This document shows, in pieces, positions 12,801-22,715 of a stretch of DNA of 64,000 bases. Position 1 is the first letter of the stretch; each line of letters opens with the position of its first letter. A model generated the notes under the pieces. The model did no database searches. It saw only the letters and a program-made list of their open reading frames with translations, and was not told where the DNA came from. Position numbers and translations under genes: made by a program. Source of the DNA: Neolentinus lepideus HHB14362 ss-1 (Eukaryota > Basidiomycota > Agaricomycetes > Gloeophyllales > Gloeophyllaceae); the NCBI GenBank assembly GCA_001632425.1, contig KV425629.1, positions 41,216 to 105,215 of the forward strand, given 5' to 3'.

Positions 12801-14978
12801 ATGCCCGTCGCAGACAAGGATGCACCCGTCGAGTACGAGCGGGCCGACAGCAGAGAAAAAGGCGCAAAGGGCAAGTCTTCTGGCAAAGGTAAGCGCAGGC
12901 ATCAATCTCGTCTGCGCAGCCTCCGACTAATATCTATCATCTAATCTAATTTCCTCTAATCTTACTCCCTCCTAGCTAAGGACCTCTCCCACGTACCCTG
13001 CAAATTCTTCAAAGTTGGTTCCTGCACTGCCGGCTCCTCTTGCCCCTTCTCCCACTCTCTCCCAGAGCCCGGCCAGCCCAAGGACGTCTGCGCTTGGTTC
13101 GTCAAGGGTAACTGCAAGTTCGGCCACAAATGTGCTTTGGCACACATCCTCCCCGGCCAGCCCATGGCGATGGACAGGAAGAACAAGAAGGCTGCTCAAA
13201 TGGCTAGTGCTTCCTCGAAATCTAGTGGGACAGGCGGTGGAGGGGGCAATGGCGGGAATAAGCGAAGCGGCGGGGGCGGTGTAGGGACGAATGGTGCAGG
13301 CGGAGGAGGGAGGGGAGCAGGGGGATTGTTGTCCGGCTCCACAGCCCCCACTCGCCCGCGCCCTCCGATGCCCCCGCTCAAGGCCGCCATCTCTCCCAGC
13401 GCGCCCGCCCCGCCTTTGAAAGACACCGACTTTGCCAGCTTCGCAGACGTCGTGGGCGAGGATGGGAAGCTCCCTTCCGCGCCAGCTACGAGGAAGAGCG
13501 GCGAAGGCCATTCTACTCCTCCTTCTGATTCCACTACCCCATCGGAGAAGGACAAGGACAAGGAGAATGAAGCAGAGGGAGAGAAACCCGCGCCTCCCCA
13601 CTCGCCTCTCCCCGTCAGTACCCCCACTGCACCTAGAAGACTAAGCGTCGCTTCTCCTCCGACAGCAAACGATCTCGGGCCCATTGGCTCACCTTCCAAA
13701 CACCCCTCCCTGCAATTCTCTCCTGGCACCTCACCATTCAAAGCTTCCTCCCCACCCGGTACGTTCAGCGCACCCGGACCACAAGCAATATTCAAGCAGC
13801 CGAAACCCACCCAAGCTGGCGGTGTGGCGATGTCCCTTGGGGCATGGGGCATGGGCATCGGTGTGCGTCCCAACGGCGTAGACGGAGGAGAGTCAGCGGT
13901 CGAGGAAGAGGACTTGGAAGAGTTCATCCCCGGGAGCCTGAGCGACCTGCTGACGCCTGAGGAGCGCAGCCGGCGGATGTCGAGGACCGCGACGAACCAC
14001 CTCACCACGCCCACACAGCCCCCGATTCCCGCCCAGGGCCAGACGACGCACGCGCACCACCGTTACTCGCGCTCAGTCCCCTCCGCGTCCCTCCTCTCCA
14101 TCTGGTCACCCGACGCGTACCCCTCCTCGCCCTCGGGCCACCTGAACGCGCACCTGCCGCCGCCGGGGCTCGGCAACGGCTCGCCCTCGTCCTTCACCTC
14201 CGCCTCGCACAACTTCGGTGGGCGCGTGGGGACGCTGGACGTGGAGCCCTTCGGGATATCGCTCTCTCCGTCGAACGCGTCCGCGGCGTTCCTGCCGGGG
14301 CTGCACCACCACTACAAGAACTCCAAACAGCAGCCTCCTACCATGTCCCGCATCGCCCCTTCGTCTTTATACTCGCGCGAATTCGCAGCCCCGCCTCCCG
14401 CGGGTCCGACCGCTTCGGACGGGCTCGCGCTCTCCCCACCGCGGTATAACGCGTTCCCCTCTCATCCGGGCTTCGACTCGACGCACACAGATATCTACCT
14501 CCAGCCCGAGATCAACGGCAAAGGAGGAGCAGGAGGGGGAGCAGGGGTTAATGGCGGAGAGGCGTTCTCGCCGTCCACCCGCGCGCTCCAGTCGCACGCG
14601 CCCGGCCAATCGCTCCCGCAAGGCCTCGCCGCTGGGTACTCGCGCATCCACGCGCGCCCCGCGCCCGTGAACCTGAGCGGGGTGGGGAGTGTGAGCCCGG
14701 GCGCGACGGCGCGGGACGTGCTGGACAGCATGATGAGCCGGCTGTCGAGCTACTCGGTGGCGCGGAGCCCGGGCGCGACCTCAGGGTTCACGTCTGGCCC
14801 GGGAGGGATTGGGTCGATGGGCGAAGGGGTGGGGAGAGGCACGGTGGCGGGGGCGGCGATTGGAGGGATTGGGGCGGGGCAGAGGAGTGTGAGCGGGAGG
14901 AGCACGTTGAGTCCGTTGAGCGGCCCTGTGCTCACGGGAGACGTGGTGGATGATGACCTGTTTAGTATGGACGGGTAG
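12801..14978 (+). CDS. CCCH zinc-finger protein, Lee1-like
   Basis: Two exons, 12801-12888 and 12976-14978, joined by an 87-nt intron in phase, give 696 residues. Two tandem CX7CX5CX3H fingers are seen near residues 37-80: CKFFKVGSCTAGSSCPFSH and CAWFVKGNCKFGHKCALAH. The rest is long, Pro/Ser/Gly-rich and probably disordered, with an acidic patch around VEEEDLEEF and a GGGG-rich stretch after the fingers. Such paired fingers normally bind RNA. The arrangement matches Lee1-type proteins of fungi, whose exact role is poorly defined. The ATG at 12801 gives a short basic N-terminus and precedes the first good donor (GTAAGC). It is transcribed away from the MAP kinase gene. High GC and very high CpG mark the second half. 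Confidence 0.85.
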
Positions 14979-15415
14979 GCGGCTGCTAAGACGCCTCTCT
15001 GTCTCCCCCCCTCATCTAGATTCAATACGCTGCGTGCACACGAACTCTCATCCCATCTTGTCTCACATCTCTTTTTTTTGTCTGTTTGCTCATTGGCGTG
15101 GATCGACTCCAAAGTATCACCATTAGTTACTACTCTCCACCCATCTACGACGACGGTCTGTCTATTTATGCTCATTGTATCGATACATATTGGTTGGTTG
15201 TGTGTAAGGTTGTGTAGAGCTCCGCGAGTTCGAGGCTTGCTAATTGAATATTGAATACTTAATCGACATGTCCAGTCTGCTCAGCTAATGGGGTATGGTG
15301 TTTGGGATCGTGATTGTTCTGAAGAGGATTCCTCAACAAATCCATTTGCGGTAACTGACTTGCCTCCGAAAATTTGGGACCAGAATTAACTTGCTATACC
15401 TCTCTTGCTGCATTA
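14979..15415. other. Intergenic spacer between CCCH gene and NOC4
   Basis: About 440 bp containing the CCCH 3' untranslated region and the NOC4 promoter, both genes on the plus strand. A T-run at 15071-15079 lies downstream of the CCCH stop. No other structure was seen. Confidence 0.4.
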
Positions 15416-17757
15416 ATGCACTCGCTCCCGCCAGCCAAACGCCGGAAGCTGTCCCCATCTCCCATCCTCCAGCAAATCGTCGACCTCGAAACAACCCTCG
15501 CCTCATCCATCTCCTCGAACGGCTCTCTGAACGCCCTCGACGACCTACTCACTCTCACTCGGCGTGCACGCGATGCCCCGGTCGTCTCCAAAGCCATATA
15601 TGCCCTGTACAGAGTATTTGTGCTTATCATCGACAAAGGCAAGCTGAACGTAAAGGGAGAAGAGGGAAAGGTGGTGAGGGCGTGGGTTTGGGCGAGACTC
15701 AATGGGTACACCGAGTACTTGGTCGGACTAATGACCGATGGGGAACAAGCATTACGGGTGAGTACAATGCTACTGCTCTACGTCGAAGTCCGAAGTCTCT
15801 AACTCATGACAGATATCCGCCCTGCAAATCCTCTTCTCCCTCCTCAAACATCTCTCCAGCGCTTCTACTACCGCTGAGAAAGCTAACAGCTCGAACCCGC
15901 AGCCTCAGTTCCATGTGGCGCACTTCAAACGCATCATCCGCGGGCTCCTACTCTGCCCCCCATCTCAGCGTGTTAAAGATCTCGATAGCGACGCTGAGAG
16001 CAAATTGCTTGACCCAGATGTTCGCGAGCACTTCCTCGACACTTGGCTGAGCGTGCACGACGACATCCGGTGGTTCTTCCTACGCGAGACGACGTACGTC
16101 AGTCTGCACACCCTTTCCGCACTCTCCCCATACGTACTTTTGCTTGAATCTGCAGAACTTTACTCACATCGCTGAATGAAGAAGAGAAACCCGCAGCACT
16201 GGAGAACCTCGTCTCCCTCCTCGAGCGTCTGACCACCTTCCCAACAGATACTGCCGAGCTCAACGCATGGTGGGTGGTGGAGCTCGGCGTAACGCCGCCC
16301 AAGCCCTCAAAGGTCGCCTCCGACGAGCCCGAGGACCCCTCGCCCGACAACACCGACGACTCTGACGACTGGCGCAAGTTCTTCGACGAAGACGGGGACT
16401 CCGATTCCAAGTCCAAGTCCTCTTCCACCAAAAAATCCGGCCCGCACGCCCGCCTGCACACCCTCACGATCCACCAGTCGCTGCACGCCCTACCCGCCCA
16501 CCGCGCCGTCTTCACGCGCACGTGGCTTGCGATCTTGCAACAGCTGTCTGCGTTAGAACCTGAGAGGCAGCGACGGCTGAGTGTACCAGTGTTAAATGTA
16601 ATGCACCAGGGTATTATCCCCTACTTGACGAGACCGGTGCTCGTGATGGACTGGGTGGCGGGGTGTGTGGATTACGGTGCGTGTTTAATGGCGATCTGCA
16701 AGTCCGCGTATTGGCGTTGATGTGGCATACGGTATACAGGCGGCGCGCTGGGTTTGCTCGGCTTGAACACACTTTTTGTGCTTATGCGCGAGTACAATCT
16801 GTACGTCCAGATCCCCTTCTTCCCCTCCCTCCCTTGAAATCTCTAATTTCTTAACACCTGACAACCAGCGACTACCCCTTATTCTACACACGCCTGTACG
16901 CCTTCCTCGACCGCGATGTCCTCCACCTCAAGCACCGCGCGCGCTTCTTCCGCATGGCGAAGGTGTTCCTCAGCTCGACGTGCGCGTCTTTCCACCCCAT
17001 CATCTCCCGTCCGCTGCTAACCTCAACCCTTCTATTCACCGCTACAATCCTTCTACTAACCTATTTCTGAAACTCCCTTTCACCACTGTCCAACTCCCTA
17101 TCCGACTCGCACCTCCATCCTACGCGCCACAGCCACCTCCCCGCGACAATCCTCGCCTCCTTCCTCAAAAAGCTCGCACGCCTCTCTCTGAGCGCCCCGC
17201 CCGCTGCGATCATCGCCCTCGTGCCTTTCACTTACAATATCCTCAAGCGGCACCCCGCGCTCATGGGGATGATCCACCGCGTCGTAGACGCAGACGAAGA
17301 CATCGGTGCGCCCCTTTTCTCCTGGCCCCCTCCTCTTTATTTGCAGCTAACAGGCAACCTAACCGCACCCAGACCCGTTCGATGTTAAGGAACTCAACCC
17401 AACGCTGACCAACGCGCTCTCGTCCTCGCTTTGGGAGCTGCACACGCATCGTACGCACTACCACCCCGCGGTCTCGACACTCGTGCGGATACTTGAGGAG
17501 GCGTTTACAAAGCCCAACTACGCCCTCGAGGACTTTCTGGACCACACGTATGCTACGGTGCGTGCTTCCTTGCCTCTCAACTTGGGACAGGACGCTGATT
17601 GATTTCTTGGGCTTGGCAGCTGTTGGACAACGAGACGAAGGGACGCGTGAGGAGAGAGCCGGCCACGGAGGAGGATAGTCTGCAGGGCGAGGCGTTTCCG
17701 ACTGCGGAGAAGGAGGGTGGTGTGGACGTCGTTGCGGAGCTGTGGGGTTTCAGCTAG
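15416..17757 (+). CDS. NOC4: Nucleolar complex protein 4 (Noc4)
   Basis: Eight exons: 15416-15757, 15813-16093, 16156-16676, 16740-16800, 16869-16979, 17133-17305, 17373-17557, 17620-17757. All junctions are GT-AG and in phase, giving 603 residues. The C-terminal half carries the CBF/Mak21-Noc4 signature: NVMHQGIIPYLTRPVLVMDW, the GALGLLGLNTLFVLM helix, YPLFYTRLYAFLD, FLSSTHLPATILASFLKKL and VPFTYNILKRHP. An acidic Ser-rich linker (DDSDDWRKFFDEDGDSDS) sits before it. Noc4 works with Nop14 in the nucleolus for assembly and export of the small ribosomal subunit. The ATG at 15416 directly precedes a basic PPAKRRK stretch. Neighbours are also translation genes. It is convergent with eIF2alpha, with 137 bp between stops. 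Confidence 0.92.
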
Positions 17758-17894
17758 CGTGACTTGTATAAAATGGGACCTATGCGAGCATGTAGTCAAA
17801 TTCACAGCATATTGATACAAACACTCCGGTGTCGCTTTACTTGTTTAGGCTACATACAGACTTCATCACGAGTTTGGATGCCCACCAACTACCT

Positions 17895-19302
17895 TTACAG
17901 TGCCTCCTCCTCATCCTCGTCGCCCGACACCTCGGCGTTCTCGCGGCCGGCCTTGGCCATGAGTTGCGCGAGGTCGTGCTCGTCCGTTTCGGAGACCGCT
18001 TTGGGCTGTAAAGGGAGGGAGTAAGTGATGTCTTCTCCATGAATGAGGAAAATGATAGCACTGACCTTCATCTTCACAACCAATGCTCCACCCTGCTCCT
18101 CAATCACGACCTGTATCGAGTCGATCGCGCGCTCCAGTCTGTCCACCGCCGCGAACTATGATACACACAAACCGGCAACGTGCATAAGCAAAAATACCAA
18201 AGACACAGCCGCCTTCGTCATGACATTTACCTTGTCGGTCGCGTTCGTACTGAGGACATACAGTGGCGGCGCGACCAATTTCGCCTTGATCGGAACGGCC
18301 TCACTGCTCTCCTTCTCACCCGCCCTCAAAGCTTTCTTGATCGCGTCGATGCCCGCGGGGGTGTAGCACGTCAGCTCAATGTCTGCACGGAGCTTGATCG
18401 GCTGGGGAGTGAGGCGGCGCGCGATGGTGCTTGTGAGGATCTGGAGGACGTTGTCGGGGATGGGCGCGGGGAGAGCGGAGAAGACGGTGTCGTGCTCGCT
18501 GGTTCCGTGTTTAGCTGGCACAGGCAGGAATGGGAGACGGGGGGACGTACGTCAGGGCTAGCTTGAACGCGTCGTACGGGTGGCCGTACACCTTGCCTAC
18601 TGGCCACGCGATCTGCTCGTATAGCTGTTCCAGGCGCTCCTCCTCGCCTGCGGCCGCTTCCTCACCCACCGGGCCCTCCTCCCCTGCCTCCTTCTTGGCT
18701 TGTCTTCTACTCTTCTTAGAGTCTTTTTCGCCATGTTCGGCAGGAGCGGCGAGAGCGGGGGTGGGGATAGTGGGAGCGGCGGCAGCAGCATGGTCGGCGG
18801 ATAGGGACGGCAACTTGGAGGCAACGTGCCGGAGGATAGAGGCGACGGTCTTGGATTTCATGTAGCGTTCCTCGCATTTGACGATGTCTTCGGACGAGAC
18901 GCGGCGTTTCGAGAGATCGATGTAACCTTGGCATAGCTTTATGTCAGGCGTGCTGTTGAAAAATAAGTAGACTGACGCACCCTTCTCTTTGTCCACCCTG
19001 AGCACGACCACGACTTCGTTCCGACCGACACGAATGAGCTTCTGGATCGACCGAATACGTCTGCGCGAGAGCTCCGAGAGCAAGATCATCCCCTCGATGT
19101 TGTCGTACTCGAGCTTTGATCGACCGGGACCGATACGAACACGAAGAAGATATCATCAAGCGACAAGTCAGGTTCAGTTATTCCCGAAGGCTGAAATCTT
19201 TGTACGTACGAGCTTGACATATGCGCCCATCTCAGCAATCTGCCGGACTTGGACCATCACGAGCTCGTCCACCTCCGGATAGCGCTGTTCATAGTACCGC
19301 AT
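17895..19302 (-). CDS. SUI2: Translation initiation factor eIF2 alpha subunit
   Basis: Six exons: 19302-19210, 19113-18981, 18926-18551, 18498-18231, 18155-18066, 18005-17895, giving 356 residues. The S1 RNA-binding domain runs from residue 1 to about 85 with [19 protein letters not shown] and the regulatory loop [12 protein letters not shown]. The serine phosphorylated by Gcn2-type kinases is residue 47 here, because the N-terminus is about five residues shorter than in yeast. The helical and alpha/beta domains follow ([42 protein letters not shown]) and an acidic tail ends the protein. It forms the ternary complex with GTP and initiator tRNA. An Ala-, Lys- and Glu-rich insert of about 59 residues (roughly 115-173) splits the region between S1 and helical domain; it is coding, with no splice sites that would remove it. 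Confidence 0.95.
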
Positions 19303-19874
19303 CTTCAATCAATGGAATAAGAAAAGTAAGGTGAAGAGGAGGACTAGACGAGAGGAAGGGTGGCTGAGAGTAAGAATGACTCGCGATCAAATTTGCAGCA
19401 CGGGTTAGCTAAATTGGATATACACATCCCGTATTAGGATATGTCAGGAAATGCAAGTAGCATTAATGCCAGACCGATGTAGAGATTTTTAGCTGCTCGT
19501 GCTATACATACTACTAATCACGCCATACGCGACCCCCTGCCTTCGCCTCGCATCCAAGTCGCACTCCAGAGGACCTGTAAGAGACCAATGTCTCGCATTC
19601 ATATCAAGGTCCAACGAAGTCGATCTGTGCTGAGACACGGGGGAAAGTGGTATTCAGAGTGCGTGATGCAGCATGATACACGTAACCTCAGCATAGAAGG
19701 ACCAGCTCCGTCTAGTCATAAGGAGTAGATGCAATAGCAAACTCGAACCCGACAATAAAGGTATCGTGTCTCGGCGTTCAGTTGAGCTGAAGGTGAAGAT
19801 GGAGGCAAAAATTAACATTACGCTATGGTATATCTCGCACGTACGCACGCATTTCCTAGCCCACCCAACTGCAC
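19303..19874. other. Intergenic, eIF2alpha promoter region
   Basis: About 570 bp between the eIF2alpha start and the mL41 stop, both on the minus strand. It contains the eIF2alpha promoter. A GGTTCGAG string near 19740 was examined as a tRNA B box and rejected. Nothing else is seen. Confidence 0.4.
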
Positions 19875-20400
19875 CTATACTTTGACCGCAGTACCCTCCA
19901 GCACCCCAAGCTTCTCCGCAATCTCCAGGTAACGCCTACCGTCGAAGCCTTCTTTAGAGAACTTGCCATAGATTTCCTTACGCTGCGCAGTGGAAAGCTT
20001 GATGGTGGAGTCGACGTACGGTTTTAGCTAGATCATCACATCATAATCGCACAACATGAGACCACAGACGGCAGGTCAGTAAGGAATTCATGGAAGGACG
20101 AGGGGTGGGCGTACCTTAGTGCTGTTCAACTCCCCAATCGGCGGCGCTACAAACACCCGCACTTGCTCGTCGACGAGCCTGTATTTCGCCTTGCCACGGA
20201 TGACGAATTTACCTGGTGCGCCTGTGCGGTGCGCTCCCGGCAGGTATGCTTGTCTCGTACCTGCAACACCAATGTCGTGTCAAAATGATTTTCGGTCGGA
20301 AGACGGGATAAAACGCGCCCTTGTAGAAGTCCTTGTTGCCGCGCTTGGGCGTGAGCGGGCGGCGGGAGGCTTTCGAAAGCCGCGCGATGGTGGGGAACAT
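19875..20400 (-). CDS. MRPL27: Mitochondrial large-subunit ribosomal protein mL41 (MRP-L27 family)
   Basis: Exons 20400-20319, 20260-20115 and 20027-19875 give 126 residues. The conserved block PLTPKRGNKDFYKG-TR, followed by a basic segment, RVFVAP and LKPYV, matches the fungal MRP-L27/mL41 family. The basic N-terminus (MFPTIARLSKASRRP) is a likely mitochondrial targeting peptide. The protein belongs to the 54S mitochondrial ribosomal subunit. The first intron (20318-20261) starts with GC, not GT: only the donor GCGCGT restores the conserved KGTR in frame. The gene is divergent from TSR3 across 163 bp. Confidence 0.85.
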
Positions 20401-20563
20401 TACAGTACAACCTCCAGCTCAAGGCTTGGATGAAATGTAATTTGATCGAAAGTACGGTTCAGATTCCCACGCCTTTAACTTCTATTCTGTGAATTGTGGC
20501 GTTGCTACCCGCGTCTTGTGACTCTGCATACGACTCTGTGGATTAGCTGCATATCGTAGGAGG
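20401..20563. promoter_or_regulatory. Divergent promoter of mL41 and TSR3
   Basis: Only 163 bp separate the two start codons, which face away from each other, so both genes must share this promoter. Both act in ribosome production (mitochondrial subunit and 18S rRNA modification). No known motif was identified with confidence. Confidence 0.5.
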
Positions 20564-21953
20564 ATGGGCAGGAAAAACAGCTCATCTGGTGCTACATACC
20601 GGGGTGCGGCGCGGCAGAGCGCATCCACGAAGGCACGCAGGGCGGCTCTCAATAAACCGAGACGGGGAGTGGGCGCGCCGAGGGATGTGGAAGAGGTGAG
20701 GCCTGATAGTGTCGTGGATGATGATGACGACGACTCGGACGGCCAAGAGAATATCGAGAGTGCTGATCAGGAAGGTATGTATAAACGTGCCTGATTTTTA
20801 TGGAGACGGCAGGTCTGATGGGAAGAGGCAGAGGATACGGGGATTAACATCGAAGTGCCCGTGGCAATGTGGGTCAGTCAGCCCGAGTTCGCGAGTGATG
20901 AACCGGCTCCGATATTTATCCCGCTAAGGACTTTGATCATTGTGACCCAAAGCGATGTTCGGGGAAGAAACTCGCGCGGATGGGTCTCATAAAAGATCTG
21001 AGGGTCGGGCAGCGGTTCCGCGGGATCGTGGTCTCGTGAGTCTATCTGCCAACTCTCACTCAATTTGTACACCACTGGACACATACCATTCCCCTCGCGC
21101 GTGCGTTGGATAGCCTCGCACAATTTACATCCGTCCAACACAGGCTCAATGTGGCGGGTACTGACTACCTTCACCCAGCCCAAAGGGTACGGTCCCGATC
21201 AGCCCCGCAGACCGCGACACCGTGCTCGCGAACGGCGTAGCAGTCGTCGAATGCTCATGGGCTCGGCTGGATGATGTGCCATTCAGCAAGATTGCGAGTC
21301 CCAACGAACGACTTCGTGCGTATCACCCATGCTCTTTGTCCCTTGTTCTCAATGAATGGCTGCAGTTAATCGCAATTTCTGATTCTAGTGCCATACCTGA
21401 TCGCGACGAACCCAACGAACTACGGGAAGCCGTGGCGCCTGAACTGCGTCGAGGCGCTCGCAGCGGCGTTTTACATCACTGGATTTCCGGAATACGCTGA
21501 GCGTCTGCTTAGTGTTTTCGGGTGGGGCCAGGCGTTTTGGTCCGTGAACAAGTCAGTAGGCGTTTATGCATTGCTCATATGCTGTGTTATGGTGATTGAT
21601 ATGGGATGTGTGACTGTAGAGACTTGTTGCAGAGGTATCAGACCTGTGCTTCGTCTGCTGAGGTTTCGGCGGTGCAGGAGCAGATCATGAAGGAGCTTGA
21701 AGAAAAATATGAAGAAGCAAGAAGGGAGAAAGGTATAATTTCCGCCTGCCTATATTTTGCGGATCGGCGGAGCTGAATTTTTGGTAAAGAAGAGAATTCG
21801 GAGTATGGTTCGGATTGGCTTATGGCGAATCCGAACCATCAGATTGAAGCGGACAGCGATGAGAAGGAGGAGAAAGAGGAAGAAAAGGAGGAAAAGGAAG
21901 AGGAAGGGAAAGAAAAGGAAAAGGAAGAGTCTCCCCAGGAGTCTGCCAAGTAG
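20564..21953 (+). CDS. TSR3: 18S rRNA aminocarboxypropyltransferase Tsr3
   Basis: Seven exons: 20564-20774, 20826-20872, 20929-21035, 21179-21315, 21389-21551, 21620-21732, 21790-21953, giving 313 residues. The conserved start [20 protein letters not shown] is assembled across an intron. Then follow [59 protein letters not shown] and [11 protein letters not shown], the signature of Tsr3. The enzyme transfers an aminocarboxypropyl group from SAM to N1-methylpseudouridine in the decoding region of 18S rRNA late in 40S maturation. N-terminal Lys/Arg-rich and C-terminal Glu/Lys-rich tails are low complexity. The intron at 21036-21178 (143 nt) is longer than the rest. The first acceptor was chosen at 20825 because other AGs give a TGA. 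Confidence 0.92.
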
Positions 21954-22715
21954 TGCATGGCAGGGGGATGAAGTATCGTCACAGAGAAGTATACATCAGC
22001 TTGTAACACTAGTTTCGTAGTCTACTTACCACCAGATTCTGCAAGCATTCTAATCTTTGCCCGAGTACTCTCACTCTGTACACTTGCGAAATGACTCCGG
22101 TGCCGTATGAATCTAAGAATGTATCCCGCAATCCGGCTCAACACACCACACCGCGCGGTAAACATGCGGGATCCCACAAGCACACATTAGGCGAAGCATA
22201 TATGTGAGTGAAGAGCCTGAAGAGGTTTAGGACGAATAGTTGCCGTCGGGGAAGAACAGTACAAGGTTTCGTGTGACGAAGCTGGCTCTAGAGCAGGACA
22301 CAGGGGTTAGTCTGAGCTCGCAACCAAACGTATGGTGTGATTGTACCGTACCGGATTGATACTAGTCGGTGTCTGTGCCGGGAACACAACAGAATCCTTG
22401 TCCCAAAGAGAGAATACAAGAAGCCTTGGGTGTGCTTCGACCTAGACAGCTTCAATTCCTCTATTCTAATAATGCAATGAGGGTTCCCTGCTTGTTACTG
22501 GTCAAGTAGGTCGCCGCTGTTCTGGGTCAGGGACTCCATAAATAGCGGAACCACGTTAATGGATAAAAGCCGGTATTCCGGCATCCTAAGAGATCACCGA
22601 TTATCGAGAGCGCGAACATGTTAGAAGACCGAAGCTCCTCCACGTGGATGATAGAAGAACGGGGCGGTCGCATCGTTGTCCTTGTTGACTCTCAGCGCTT
22701 CCCCTCGCCGCTCCC
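21954..22715. other. Intergenic, TUP1 promoter region
   Basis: About 760 bp holding the TSR3 3' end and the TUP1 promoter. No gene or repeat was recognised in it. Confidence 0.4.

Noticed and set aside
13196..14014. 272-codon minus-strand frame
   Set aside because: Shadow of the GC-rich second exon of the CCCH gene. It has no motif and is rich in Gly/Ser because of the Pro/Ser-rich sense protein.
19700..19800. Possible tRNA gene on the minus strand with GGTTCGAG
   Set aside because: The A-box match is poor and neither acceptor nor anticodon stem pairs.
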